Source of the DNA: Nymphaea colorata
Taxonomy: Eukaryota > Streptophyta > Magnoliopsida > Nymphaeales > Nymphaeaceae
DNA length: 37,531 bases
Reading direction: 5' to 3'
Assembly: GCF_008831285.2 (NCBI RefSeq)
Contig: NC_045140.1
Location: 13,142,505-13,180,035, forward strand
The position numbers and the translations under genes were made by a program. Under the pieces are notes generated by a model. That model saw nothing but the letters and a program-made list of their open reading frames with translations. It was not told the origin of the DNA and did no database searches. The first letter of the stretch is position 1. Each line of letters begins with the position of its first letter. Below, piece by piece: positions 19,088-30,279 of this stretch.

Positions 19088-21414
19088 CCTTCCGTTTGAT
19101 GGCCTGGAAAAGTACTGTAGCAGAAAAGAAAAAATTCAAATTCTGAAAATTTTTCCTCCTTATCAAATGAAGAAATAATTTTTTGCCCGTTGAAAGCGTT
19201 TCCGGAAAAAAATTTCCGGAAACATGTTTCCACCAGGAGAGGTGGAGAAATGTTTCCAGAAATAATTTTTTGCCCGTTAGCGCGTTGGGGTTCGCTCGTC
19301 TTCCTCTTCGACGCTTCATCCTCCGCTGCTGCCTCACAGGAGGAAGGTCTTCGTTCCTCTCTGAAAATCCTCCATCTATTATTTTCCAGTTCTCTTGCAG
19401 TCTGACAAAGGGCAACGAGAAGGACGGCAAGAAGAGGAGGCACAAATCATCCCGTCGATCTTCCAGAATTTTTTTTTCTTACCCGTTAGGGCACGCTCGC
19501 ATCTCTTCCCTCATGTCGCTCCTGCTCCCTTCATCGCCTCTCTCCCTCTCTCACTCTCCTGCTCCCCTCTCCGGAGGACATTGCCTCCCTTCGTCGCCTC
19601 CCTCTTGCCTGCACACGAAAGCCTCTCGCCCTCTCATTCTCCTGCTCCCCTTGTCGGAGGACATTGATTGGAGATACTATGGCGTCTGAGCATGAGGGCG
19701 GCTGCATCATCAACGACGGCAAGACGATTTTGTGGATTAAGTGTATACGAGTCTTTTTCTATCTTCATTTCTCAAATTCGTTCTCCAGGTTTTGTTGATG
19801 TGGATTAAACTTCTCATTTTGATGCTGGGTTTTCCAGCTTTTCTTTTTTCTTCGTTCTTAATTTTTGTTCTTAATTTTTTTAATGACTTTCTCCGTTCTA
19901 AGTTGCTAAGTTGCTAAGATGGGTTTTGCTCATTTTCCATGTATCTTCTATTATGAGCATCTATTCCATCTGTTAAAAGTGGGGTTCAACTCTTTTTTCC
20001 TTCGACTTGATCTGTTATTGCTTAGGACTTAATTTCGGTGTGGGAATCGGATCTCTCTGAAGATATGGCCAGTTGGTAACAATTTTCAGCTTTGCACTGG
20101 CTCTGATGTGGTTGTGAAATAAAAGGATTCATAAAAATTTTAATGCTAGAGTGGGGATTGATTGAATGCAACAGGTGGGGAGGGTGCATTTCTGTCTATC
20201 AATGTTAATAATGCAGTCTGGAAAAGAAGGTTGAATTCAACGTTGAGTGGCAGGAGGTCATGGCCTGTGGAGTAGAAATTTTTGGAGCAGACGCTTCATC
20301 GATAGAGCTGAACAATAATCTGCTCTCAGCACATATTGCCCATCGATTGCTGCAATACAGACAAGCAGATTGGAGATCTGAATTTGGTTGATCCTCTGTA
20401 GGTGTGATTGCTTGGGGTTGTTATTAGTATCCTGAATTCTATTGTCTGGTTGTTCTCTGTGTTTGGATTACCTGTTTCTTCATTGGCTTTGATGCTACGC
20501 ATCCCTTTTTTTTTTTTAATGCTTCTGTATTATTTCTGTTCATATTCTATTCTTTTCTGATAAAGGGTGGGAGTCCCCTCCCAGCATGATTTCATTGGAA
20601 AGGATTCAATATGGAGCTTAACATTCAACTGGTTTGACAACAAAGCGAGTAACATCTCTGCAGTAGTCATAGATCTTGTACTCAAAGCGAGTAACTATTT
20701 TCACCATAGTGTATTAATCGTGTCTGTAATCGGTCTTGGAAAAGTTAAAGATTGTCAAGGAAAACTGGTGTCAATAACTATTGGGTCCTTGTTTCATATA
20801 CCCTGTTCTCCAAAGACAGTCCAGCAAAATTAGCTGCCTTGTTGCAGTTGGACTAAAACATTAAAAAATGTATGAATTTGCTTCTAGCCAATTCACAATG
20901 AATTTCTTATATTGCTGGTGGCGTTATTATCATTATTATAATTATTTTGGTTTCTTCCTTTCTTTTGGTACTAGAATCAAAATAAAATACATTGATGGGA
21001 AGGGCTGTTATATAATGGCCAACCTGTGATCAGTCTTCAATTGCTTTCAAATGCAGTTGCATAAAATGGACGAAGATGTGTAATTTTGATTTCCTCCTCA
21101 AATGCAGTTGCATAAAATGAGCACAGTTAGGATTTCAGAAGGTTTAAGTTTATGAGTTCTCACAATCCTACACTATCCTTTCGTAGAATTTCAAATAGGT
21201 TCAGGTCTTTTCTAGTAGATTTGCTCATTGTTCTTGATATGTGCTCAAATCTAGAAATATATTTCTATACCATCAAACTTAGAAATATAAAATTGGAAAT
21301 ATATTTCCAACAAATCAAACACACATCAAAATTGGAATCGAAAAGATTTTTCCCATTCCATTTTTCTATTTCCTATATTTCCAGAAATATATTTCCTAGC
21401 CATCAAACGGCCCC
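19088..21414. mobile_element. PIF/Harbinger-type non-autonomous element, 2.33 kb, inside Copia-3
   Basis: The left end contains CCGTTTGATGGCCTGGAAA and the inverted right end GGGGCCGTTTGATGGCTAGG. They share the core CCGTTTGATGGC, with the outer bases of the left end degraded. TAA flanks both sides (19085-19087 and 21415-21417), the TWA target duplication of PIF/Harbinger. Subterminal repeats are clear: AATAATTTTTTGCCCGTT occurs near 19172 and 19263, and GAAATATATTTCC-like units recur at 21260-21395. No transposase is recognised. The interior holds a GC-rich, CT-rich block at 19270-19740 quite unlike the AT-rich remainder, possibly captured host sequence. Confidence 0.75.
19260..19740 (+). 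other. GC-rich, leader-like block within the Harbinger-type element, with a short exon-like frame
   Basis: This block is pyrimidine- and GC-rich with an internal imperfect duplication (the phrase CTCTCCTGCTCCCCT...CGGAGGACATTG occurs near 19550 and again near 19640). It runs into ATG at 19679, which opens MASEHEGGCIINDGKTIL in high-GC codons and leads to a possible GTGTAT donor near 19740, after which the sequence turns intron-like and T-rich. The pattern is that of a 5' UTR plus first exon. I do not recognise the protein. Confidence 0.35.
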
Positions 21415-21417
21415 TAA

Positions 21418-22728
21418 TGGAAAACAAGATTGTTGCAATGTATGTGGTTGCTCGATTGTCGCAATACATTTTCATAGGAAGAGAAATCAACACACTTAGG
21501 CTAGATAACATGGATTTAGCCCAAGTTATTTCAGAGGCAGTTTGAGCCATAGCTCTGTATTCAGATTCTGCACTAGATCTTGACACTACACCTTGCTTTT
21601 TACTTCTCCAGCATATAGGTTGCCTCCCACAAATACATAAAATCCTGTGGTAGACTTCATGTCTTCGATTGAACCAGCATAGTCGGCATCACTATAGGCT
21701 TCCACTTCCACGGTCTTGCCTTTTGTGAACAAAAGTCCTTTGCCTGGAGATGATTTCAAATATTTGACCACCATTAAAGTTGCATCTCAATGAACTTTTA
21801 TGGGACTTTCCATAAATTGACTTAGCTTCCCCACTGCAAAGCTAATGTCTAGTCTAGTCACAATAACGCAAAGGAGATTCTCAATAAAAGATCTGTATGA
21901 TCGAGAATCCACTAATCTTGATTCGTCATCATGAAGATGTATACGTGGATTCATAGGTAGATTAGCTGGTTTAGCTCCTAGCATTCCGGTGTCCTGCAAT
22001 AAATCAAAGACATACTTTCGTCGAGAGAGAATTACACATTCCCTGTTGCGAGTAACCTCTATTATCAAGAAATGTCGTAGCTGATCAAGATCTTTCGTCA
22101 CAAAGTATTTTTAAAGAAACAACTTTGTATAAAAAATTTCTTGATCAGAGTCACCTATCAGGATAATATCGTCAACATAAACTACTTGAATGATAATACC
22201 CTTGAAATTCTTCTTGATAAATAAAGAATGTTCAAGAGGGGATCTCGCAAAGCCACACTTTGAGACTACCTCAGAGAACTTGTGAAACCACGAACAAGGA
22301 CTTTGTTTGAGTCCATAAATTGCTTCTTCAGTTTACACACTTTTCCACACTTCCCTGTCGTTCAAATCCTGGTGGTCATTGCATATAGATAGTCTCATCG
22401 AGATCACCATACAAAAAGACATTTTTGACGTCAAGCTGATACATGTGCCAGTCATGTTGTACAACTACAGAGATGATCTGACGAATGGTTCCCAACCAGA
22501 CAACAAGAGAAAAAGTCTCAAGGAATTCAACACCGTAAGTCTGCGTGTACCCCTTAGCAATCAATCAAGCTTTGTATCTTTCCATATAACCATCAGAATT
22601 ATATTTTACTGTGAATACCCACTTGGAGTCAACAATGTTACAATTAGAAGGAGGATCAACAAGTTCCGAGGTGTCTCACTGAACTCATGCATCCATCTCA
22701 TCTTGCATAGCTTGTCTCTACTGGGTTT
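21418..22728 (-). pseudogene. Copia-3 reverse transcriptase and most of RNase H
   Basis: Reading leftwards, RT starts around 22564 (IAKGYTQTYGVEF, then MYQLDVKNVFLYGDLDETIY). The catalytic YVDD at 22179-22168 is intact. ARPDISFAVG-like sequence (TRLDISFAVGKLSQFM) lies near 21860-21800. RNase H follows with EAYSDADYAGSIEDMKSTTG near 21700-21640 and SRSSAESEYRAMAQ near 21583-21545. Several frameshifts separate these pieces. The domain is cut at 21417 by the Harbinger-type element. Confidence 0.88.
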
Positions 22729-24559
22729 CTAATAAAACATGTTGGTGACAAGTAGGAATTGAGTCAGAGCTTGAATAAACTGTTGCATACTTTTACCAAC
22801 ACCGTCAGTAGAAACAAAATGAGATATAGGATGCAGAGTACATTGTCGCTTGCCTTTGCGAAGAGCACTAGGTAAGTCCTGACAGGGATCAAAGATAGCT
22901 ATAGTGGGCTCAAATGGACTAGGTATACTCACCTTAGATGTACTTACATCCTGAGAAGCGGTTGGGGAAGGATCATGAGAAGGGTCCTCTCGACATGTGT
23001 AGACCAGTGGAGAATCACGAAACTTAGACACCATAGAAAGAGAATCTCTAGAAGGAGACTCACATGGGAATGACTCCAAAGGAATGAGAGGAATGAGTAG
23101 TGGGTCAGATGATTGTGGCGTCTCAGTAGAGGTAGGAGGGGGAATATAATAAGGCTCAGACTCAAAGAATGTGACATCCGCACTGATATACTCCTTTTGT
23201 GTCAAGGGGTTAAAGCATTTATAATCTTTATGATTTTTGAAGTAGTCAATAAAGATACACTTAATTGATTGAGCACCCAATTTATTACGTCCACTCCAAA
23301 GATGTAAACAAAGCATGTGCAACCAAATACATTGAGAGCTATTAGAAATAAGGATCTTTGTGAGTGCACAAGTTTAATGGGAACCTGGTTGACAATGGAG
23401 GATGATGGTAAACAGTTGGTCAAGTAAGAGGTAGTGAGGATGACATCTCCTAAAATATATGTAAGTAAATGAATATGAAGCATTAGGAAATGCGCCACAT
23501 TTTAAAAGTTGGCTATGTTTTCACTCAGCCATTTCATTTTGCTGAGAGGTATGGGGACAAGTAAACTGAGGGGAAATGCCATTATCAGAGTAAAATTTCA
23601 TTAAGGTAGATTTCTTAAACTCAAGAGCGTTATCAGTGCGAATATTTTTTAACAAGAATACAAAACTGGGTTTTTATTTCAATAATAAGGTTCTTGAGAG
23701 TATATATGACTTCAAACCTTTCTTTTAAAAGGAAAGCCCAAGTGACTTGAGAATAATCATCAACAATGACAAAAAAATAACGAAATCTAGACCTACTAAT
23801 AACTCTGCTATGACTCCACACATCAACATGAAGAAGATCAAATAATCCATGACTGGATGGACTAAGACTTGATGAATAACTATTACGGGTGTGCTTGCCA
23901 AGTTGATAGCCTTCATACTGGAATGACTCTGGTACTAATAGATGATGAAGTAGGTGACAGAGCTTGGAAACAGATGAATGACCAAATGTGAGATGCCACT
24001 AGAAGGATGAGGACAATGAAGAAGTCGAAAAGGTTGCAATACCCACAAAATCAAACAGGATGTAGATGCTCCCTTTCTCATAGTCTCCACCAATTGTCTT
24101 CCTAGTTTGCAAGTCTTGAAATGAACATACACCAGAGTTAAATCTAACACGACAATGTAAATCATTAATCAATTGTCTAACTGATAAAAGATTAATAAGA
24201 AACTTAAGGGCATATAACACACTAGAAATTGTCATAGATTGAGAAATCTTAATATCTCAATAACCCATAATAGAAGACCATATACTATCTGCAAGTCTCA
24301 CGTGACGTGTCTGAGGTGGTAAACATAAAAGTTCTACTACAAAAGTGCTTGATGTTCTTCAATCAATAATTCAAGTAGTACTTGTATCATTTTGAGCAGT
24401 ATTGAAAGACATAGTATTGTCTATTATAACTGTAGATGCCAACGGTTGAATAGCTATGCATGCTAAGAACTGCTTATACTCTGACTTGTTGATATTCACA
24501 GTCACAGTCTCAAGATGGGAAGAAGATAAAAACCTCTCTCTACCTGAACAGATCCAATA
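22729..24559 (-). pseudogene. Copia-3 protease remnant and integrase
   Basis: From the right: the protease active-site region reads IID, stop, RTSSTF near 24370-24350, so the D-S-G motif is lost. LLSVRQLINDLHC near 24190-24150 is the end of the protease region. The integrase core follows, with HVDVWSHS near 23830-23810, RTDNALEF near 23640-23615, and QQNEMAE followed by a stop near 23545-23520. The three acidic residues are still visible, but in different frames. The C-terminal region (GCTCFVYIF, then a long linker rich in Pro, Ser and Thr, 23200-22740) is largely open. Frameshifts and stops prevent function. Confidence 0.85.
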
Positions 24560-24968
24560 TGAGACTGTAATGAATTCTTGTTGTGCTTAGATGCGACACC
24601 TCTTCTTAGGTGTAAGGACGATCATGTTTATCCCAACATCTGTCTTCCAAATACCCTATTTTTCCATAGTAGGTGCACTGAAATCTCCCCCGACCTTCTC
24701 TTGACCCTCGACCTATGCCCATTCCCTAGTAGAAACTATGTCCAAGTCCTCCTAAAACCACCAAGGCAGAGGCAGGTGCATTACTAGAAGGTAAAGAAAA
24801 GGTCACAACGAAACGATTGAGTCTGTTGTAAACCTTAGCTAGGTCAGAGATTTTTGTTCTAGTCAACATCTATACCTTTGCTATTGCATATTCAGAAGAG
24901 AGACTCTGTAGAAACTTTGCAACCGTAGACTATTCACCATGAGTCTTGTGGCATGTTGGACATGGGAG
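24560..24968 (-). pseudogene. Copia-3 gag, C-terminal part
   Basis: The minus-strand reading includes AKFLQSLSSEYAIAKV and ISDLAKVYNRLNRFVV, typical of the end of a copia gag core. A zinc-knuckle remnant reads CTYYGKIGYLEDRCWDKH, with the second Cys and the His both replaced by Tyr, so metal binding should be lost. It is separated from the gag N-terminus by the insert at 24969-28687. Confidence 0.8.
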
Positions 24969-25394
24969 TGTTTGCACCCCACCCCTTCCATGAAAGGGCA
25001 TCAAAATGCGAATTACCAAAATTCTTTTAAAATTGGGGTTTTGAGAAGAAAAAGGGATCTACCCATCAGTACGAGGTTCAACCGTTTTTGCCGCTTTTAA
25101 CAGAGGTAGTTGGACCAAGGACTAAGGATCATTTGGATAATGTACGAGTTGTTGATGCAAATCTTATATGCTTATGCATTAAAATTTTGGATTCAAGAAC
25201 CAAAGTTCATTTTGAATAAGTAATTTGAACTTGTTTTGAAAATGAATTCGTTTGATTTGAAGATTGGAGGGTTTTCAAATTGATTTAAAACCCTTCGTTT
25301 TGGTGCCATTTGATTCGAAATCCACAATTCTTGGAGATTTTGTAGATTTGAAATTGAGTTCTTTGTTGCGAACTCAAGATGATTCATGAGTTGA

Positions 25395-25548
25395 AATTGT
25401 GACCATCTTATGATCAAAATTGATTTTGAATTCTTCTTTTGCGAAATCGTGTCATTTAGTCTAAGATATTTAATTGTGACCATCTTATGATCAAAATTGA
25501 TTTTGAATTCTTCTTTTGCAAAATCGTGTCATTTAGTCTAAGATATTT
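25395..25548. repeat. 77-bp tandem duplication
   Basis: 25395-25471 and 25472-25548 are the same unit starting AATTGTGACCATCTTATGAT, with one visible difference (GCGAAATCG against GCAAAATCG). It lies in the putative solo LTR and is recent enough to be nearly identical. Confidence 0.9.
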
Positions 25549-28419
25549 AGAAACTTGTGATTTGGTTAGGTAGAGTTCATTCTTTTGATAAACCATATGT
25601 TTCAAATTGTTAAAAAACATGTTGTTTCCTAAACATATTTTGGCCAAGATTATGAATGCATTGCTTATGTTTTTCTTGGTGATTAAGTGAAGTTTACAAA
25701 TTCTTGTTGCAATATGACTTGGTCACTTTTTGCAACTCAAATTTGAATCACTTAATTTCTTGAGAATGTGCATGTGGTGCTATTGACTTTGGGTGAAAGT
25801 GAATACATGAAATAATAAGGGAAACTACATGTGACATTCATCATTCTCTCTCCCATAATCTCTCAAGATTCATTCATGTAAAACATTCATTCTTCACTCT
25901 CTCATAATCTCTCAAAGTCCATTTATTGCAATTATATGTCATACAATCTACACACAACGATTGATTTTAATTAAAATGGAGGACTTTCTCTAAATGTGCT
26001 TGTCATATTATTGAGCACATGAATTAGAGATGCAGCCCATAAGTTTGAGACTTAACATAAAATTATCAAAATGATGAAGAATATATAAATGATGTCAAAA
26101 TCAGTTTTTAAAATCGATGGGAGACGTGGATGACATATACTTTTGTTGCAAAATAAAAAAAATCAGATTTTGTGCTGATTTGAATAGTTGAAAATTGTGG
26201 ACATTGAGTCCAAGAGAGGGAGCTTGTTTCTTGGATAAAAACGACAAGTCTTTCAAACCTATTCAAATTTCAGATTTCATACCAATGGAATCATCCACTT
26301 TCTTTTTTGGATGATTTTAGAATAGTTGATCATCCTTTTAGGAAAGTAAAAATGAAAATTTTCAACATTTTAGGAGAGGATTAAACCAATGCAAATCTGA
26401 AAATTTATGAATGAGATCAACAACCCATAAAAAGTGTTTTACAATTTGGATGAGTTTAGATATTTTTTGTTGTTCCTCAAAGCATAGCCACTTTGTGGCT
26501 GAAAATTGGGATTTCAAATATATACACTTTGACATTATTAAGCTAATTCCAATAAAGCATGGTCTGATTTCAGCAACCTGCATACACTTTACATATGGAT
26601 TGCTGAAAATAAAAGAAAATTTAAGATGAAATGAAATGATTTCATAGCTTTGTACTGCGAAAATCAACAAAATGATCATCCTTCTTAAAAATCAGTTTCG
26701 AAACATGTGATTTTAAAAGAAAAAAATGATTTTTTGCAAGAGATGGCACGTGTATATATATATACACACACACATACATATCCTACTCTTTAAAATGATA
26801 TTTAATCAAGGAACCACATAACTGGTGAATCATGATAATTCATGGCTGGGTTTTTTTACGCAGAAAGATTGAAAACTTGTTTCTAATTTCCCATACCACC
26901 CTTGATCGATTGAAAAAACATGAAAGAAAATGACTTTAAATAGAAAGTGATGAATGAATGCTCAAGCTAGTTCGTCCTTAGTTTCGCCATGCAAAGGTGG
27001 ATCGCATTTATGAGAATGCATTAATCCTTAATAGGCTTTTTCGTCATATATGTTGTAGCAAAATCACTTTCTCACTTTCTCACTGTAGGATTTCTCTCAT
27101 GGTGGGGAGTTCAAAATGGTTTTAAGCTGCCTTGGGGCCCTTTTCAAAATTGGATTCATGGGTTCATCTTTTGAAAAAACTGACTCATGCATGCATTATG
27201 CATTAACATGTACATTTAATCATAGTTTTTCTCTAGCTGGACATCATATCCAGCTATAAAATAAATGAAAATAAACTCCTCTCACGAATTGCTGAAATGA
27301 AAATGAACCAACAAGAAGCTAAAGTATATGAGAAATGAGTTAAATCACTTATCTTGCGATCGGTCTTGATGTTTGATCTTCTTCTTTACTTGTTTTCTAA
27401 ATCAAACAATTCAAAGCAAGAATCCAAGCTTGAATTCGAGCTTAGCAAAGCAAGAAGAAGAAGAATGACTTGTTAGAATTTACAGTAGGGAACAGAGAGC
27501 TTCTCTCCACGAAAATCCTAAGTAAGGGTTCACTTAAGCACTTTAACTTAGCAAACTCGATAAAGAGAATAGGGGAAACAATAAAAAGAACGAGAGAGAT
27601 GGGGGAAGAGCGCCTCTTCTCCTCCTTAGCTTCTCCCTCCTAGCTCATTGGCTGCATCAATTTGATGAAAACCTTCAAAATTTGTCCCCCCTCTTGATTT
27701 CCAAGGGAGGGTTTATAGAGGAGAAAAAGGGTTCAACCACCTTCTTTAATTTGTCTTGGAAGATTAATCAAGGCTCAAGGAGTTGAAAAATGGATTAAAT
27801 GAGTTTTTAATGGCTCCAATTAATCATTCTTATTCCATTTACACGAGTTAGGTGGACTGGGCTAGGCGTGGTCAACTTTGGTTCAAACCTAGCTGACCAA
27901 CTTTGACCAAAATTTTGGACGAAAAACTCGTAATTGAGCTAAATTGTACTTCGACTGAGTCTAGTCAAAGTGGATTTAATCTGGTCAATGATTATTTTTG
28001 TCCACTAATTGGATCGTGAGTCAAGCCTACCTTTTTGGCCTAGCTGAGCTCATGCTGACTAGGCATAGCTGAGATTGACGCCGTATTTGGGTGCACTAGG
28101 GCCGAACCTACTTGAAGTGGGTTTGACTAGCCTAGTTATTGCTTATTGGAGATTGACCCCTCTTTAAAGATGATCAAGTTAAGGAAGAGAGAGAAGCATA
28201 AATGTCACTCTTTTCTTAGGTTTCTAGTTATGATATCATTCATTTCTCCTTGAAAATGATTTTTGAAGTAAATGAAAAGAAATATTTTGAAAAGGAAAGA
28301 TGCATGACCTCTTGGGAGGCTTTTGACCACATAGGCTAGGTGGGGCCCATAGGTGGGTCCCACTTAGCATTCAAGACTGAATTAGATCCAATTCTTGGAT
28401 TTAGGTCAAAATTTGGATT

Positions 28420-28510
28420 TTACAATTGGATTTGGATTCCAAATGACATTTGTAATTGGATTTGGATTCCAAATGACAATTGTAATTGGATTTGGATTCC
28501 AAATCCTAAT
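28420..28510. repeat. 30-bp tandem repeat, about three copies
   Basis: The unit TAATTGGATTTGGATTCCAA plus about ten further bases repeats roughly at 28421, 28451 and 28481 with small changes. It lies in the U3 end of the putative solo LTR. The open frame across it (28340-28543, plus) is a repeat by-product. Confidence 0.85.
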
Positions 28511-28687
28511 GTGAATCTAGTTTGGACTCGTAATCCATATTGAGATTCGTGTCATGAATCATTCATGATTTGAATCTAAATTGTGTTTAGATTCGAAATT
28601 GGCTTTGAAATTGTGATTTTTCATAATTCTTTTGTAAATATTTGACATTGTTTCAATTTTGACGTGAAAAAATTTGAGGTGTTGACA

Positions 28688-29139
28688 CGTAAGGCTTTAA
28701 GTCTTTCATAGATTGACTTGATGGAAGCAAAGTATTGAGCCAGACCTTGGTCGCCCTGTTGTAAATTAAGTAATTCCTCCTCCACCTATAAGATCTTAAC
28801 ATTCTTGTCATTAGTATACGTTTGTTTCAAAAAATCCCACATTTGTTTAGTAGAGGTATAATATGCAATAGTAGAGGTAATCTGTTATTACACACTATTC
28901 ATGATCTATGACATAACAATATTATTATCTTCATTCCATGAATTATATTTTCCACTCTTCTCCACAAGCTCATCTTCTTTTATAACATGCTCCTTCCGAT
29001 GTCCAATCACAGATATCAAAAACACCCAAAACCAAATCTCATATTTAGATCCATCTAACTTTACAGTAGAGCCATAAGAGAATGGATTTCCTCCAATTTT
29101 AAATTCATGGGAGGAATCAAGTTTAGGATTTTCAGCCAT
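28688..29139 (-). pseudogene. Copia-3 gag, N-terminal part
   Basis: An ATG at 29139 starts MAENPKLDSSHEFK. VKLDGSKYEIWFWVFLISVI follows, the usual LDGxNYxxW start of the copia gag core. The frame is open to about 28906 and then broken. QQGDQGLAQYFASIKSIYER near 28760-28705 continues the domain up to the insert junction at 28688. The remainder is at 24560-24968. Confidence 0.85.
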
Positions 29140-30074
29140 TGTGAATACAAGAGTTTAGCCCAAAAACAGAGAGAAATATATAGAGTAGAATGAGACTGAT
29201 TACAAATAACCAGTTCTCCAACACCACAACACCACACAACATGAGCAAACAATATCATGTAGATGCGCAACACTTCTTCCAAATAGAATTATAAATACCT
29301 CTATGGCAAATTGTCGTTTTCTATCCTCCATGAATCATCAATTAAGACACAAAAAATCTGCATTGTTGACTGCTACAATATTCATAAAGGGCAAACCTCC
29401 AGTTGCCTGCTTTGATTATAGAACAATGTCAATCCATAAGACATCAACCAATGTAGACTCCCACATAGCTGTGCCTATATATTTCTGTTGGTGTCCACGA
29501 CTTCAATGTATCAAAATCTAGATATTGGTCCTTTTATCAGATCTGATATGATCCCAATTCTAAAACTGATCTAGGTCATCTCCCACACAATAATGATCTC
29601 AGATATGGAAAATCAACAACCAGCAAAAAATTCAGAGAACTGGTTCAAGAACAACAATATGATTTGAAAAGAGGAAACCTACAACAAGTTCTGATATGAT
29701 TCACCACTCAACAACGTGATCTGGCCTTAACTTCTTGAACGATAGCAACCAAAAAATTTATGATACAACCCAACATTTAGATAAATCATGCTGCTACTCT
29801 TCCACGAGTCATATCTGAATATGAATATTCCAAAACAACTCCCACACAATTGCTCATGCTCTACTTCATCCACGTTGGGAACCTAATCACACATACCTCT
29901 CACGTGTGATTGGATTCCCCTTCCACGCTGCTCCACTATCTCCCGATTAGTAGAGAGAAGAGAGAAAGGAAGGGTAGAGAAAGAAAAGAAATGGGAAGAG
30001 ATGAGAGAGAGAAGAAGAGAAGAGGTTGCCAGAAAGTCACGTCAACCGCCGCCGGAGGAGGGTGGAGATCGCCA
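29140..30074 (-). other. Copia-3 5' leader between primer-binding site and gag
   Basis: About 935 bases lie between the primer-binding site and the gag ATG, with no long open frame on the element's strand. The part nearest the LTR (29930-30060) is GA-rich on the plus strand. It is somewhat long for a copia leader, but I see no sign of a separate insert. Confidence 0.5.
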
Positions 30075-30086
30075 GCTCTGATACCA
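30075..30086 (-). other. Copia-3 primer-binding site
   Basis: On the minus strand the bases are TGGTATCAGAGC, directly adjoining the 5' LTR end TGTGACA. They are complementary to initiator tRNA-Met. Confidence 0.92.
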
Positions 30087-30279
30087 TGTCACAGGCGATA
30101 GTCTTAGAGAGAGAATCGTTAATCCATTTACTAAACCTAATCTCCATAATAAAGAGATTAGGGCAGAAGAGAGATTTACAAATTACATCAACTGAAAATA
30201 GATGAATGTTTAAAGAGAACTCCTAACTATTAAATATTGCAAAGAACCACCTAGGAACTTAAAGTCTTCTAATTCAACA
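30087..30279 (-). repeat. Copia-3 5' LTR
   Basis: 193 bp. On the minus strand it starts TGTTGAATTAGAAGAC and ends CCTGTGACA. It is the direct repeat of 18730-18922 and is flanked on the right by the target duplication ATATG. Confidence 0.92.

Larger units (their letters stand above)
24969..28687 (-). mobile_element. Putative gypsy-type solo LTR, 3.7 kb, in Copia-3 gag
   Basis: This stretch interrupts gag between two matching halves. Read on the minus strand it starts TGTCAACACCTC and ends GGGTGCAAACA, the TG...CA form of an LTR. A TATAAA at 27717-27712 sits about 970 bases in, a reasonable U3 position, with CTCTATAAACCCTCC context. No coding domain is visible on either strand. The size suits the long LTRs of some plant Ty3/gypsy lineages. 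The flanks GGGAG (24964-24968) and CGTAA (28688-28692) do not match, so there is no target duplication. It could be a different kind of insert; 'solo LTR' is my best reading. Confidence 0.5.
18730..30279 (-). mobile_element. Copia-3: minus-strand Ty1/copia element, 11.55 kb with two nested inserts
   Basis: LTRs of 193 bp each lie at 30087-30279 (5' on this strand) and 18730-18922 (3'), bounded by the five-base duplication ATATG at 18725-18729 and 30280-30284. A primer-binding site and a polypurine tract are in place. Reading leftwards: gag, zinc knuckle, protease, integrase, RT, RNase H. Without its two inserts (24969-28687 and 19088-21414) the element is about 5.5 kb, a normal copia size. 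By eye the LTRs differ at about 21 of 193 positions, so this insertion is probably older than Copia-2. Confidence 0.93.

Noticed and set aside
19183-19689. 168-codon plus-strand frame and a 140-codon minus-strand frame in the same place
   Set aside because: Both arise from the GC- and CT-rich block inside the Harbinger-type element. Their products are Ser/Pro/Leu- or Arg/Glu-rich, as expected from translating such sequence.
28340-28543. Repeat protein with repeated WIWIPND-like units
   Set aside because: It is the translation of the 30-bp tandem repeat in the putative solo LTR, with no evidence of expression.
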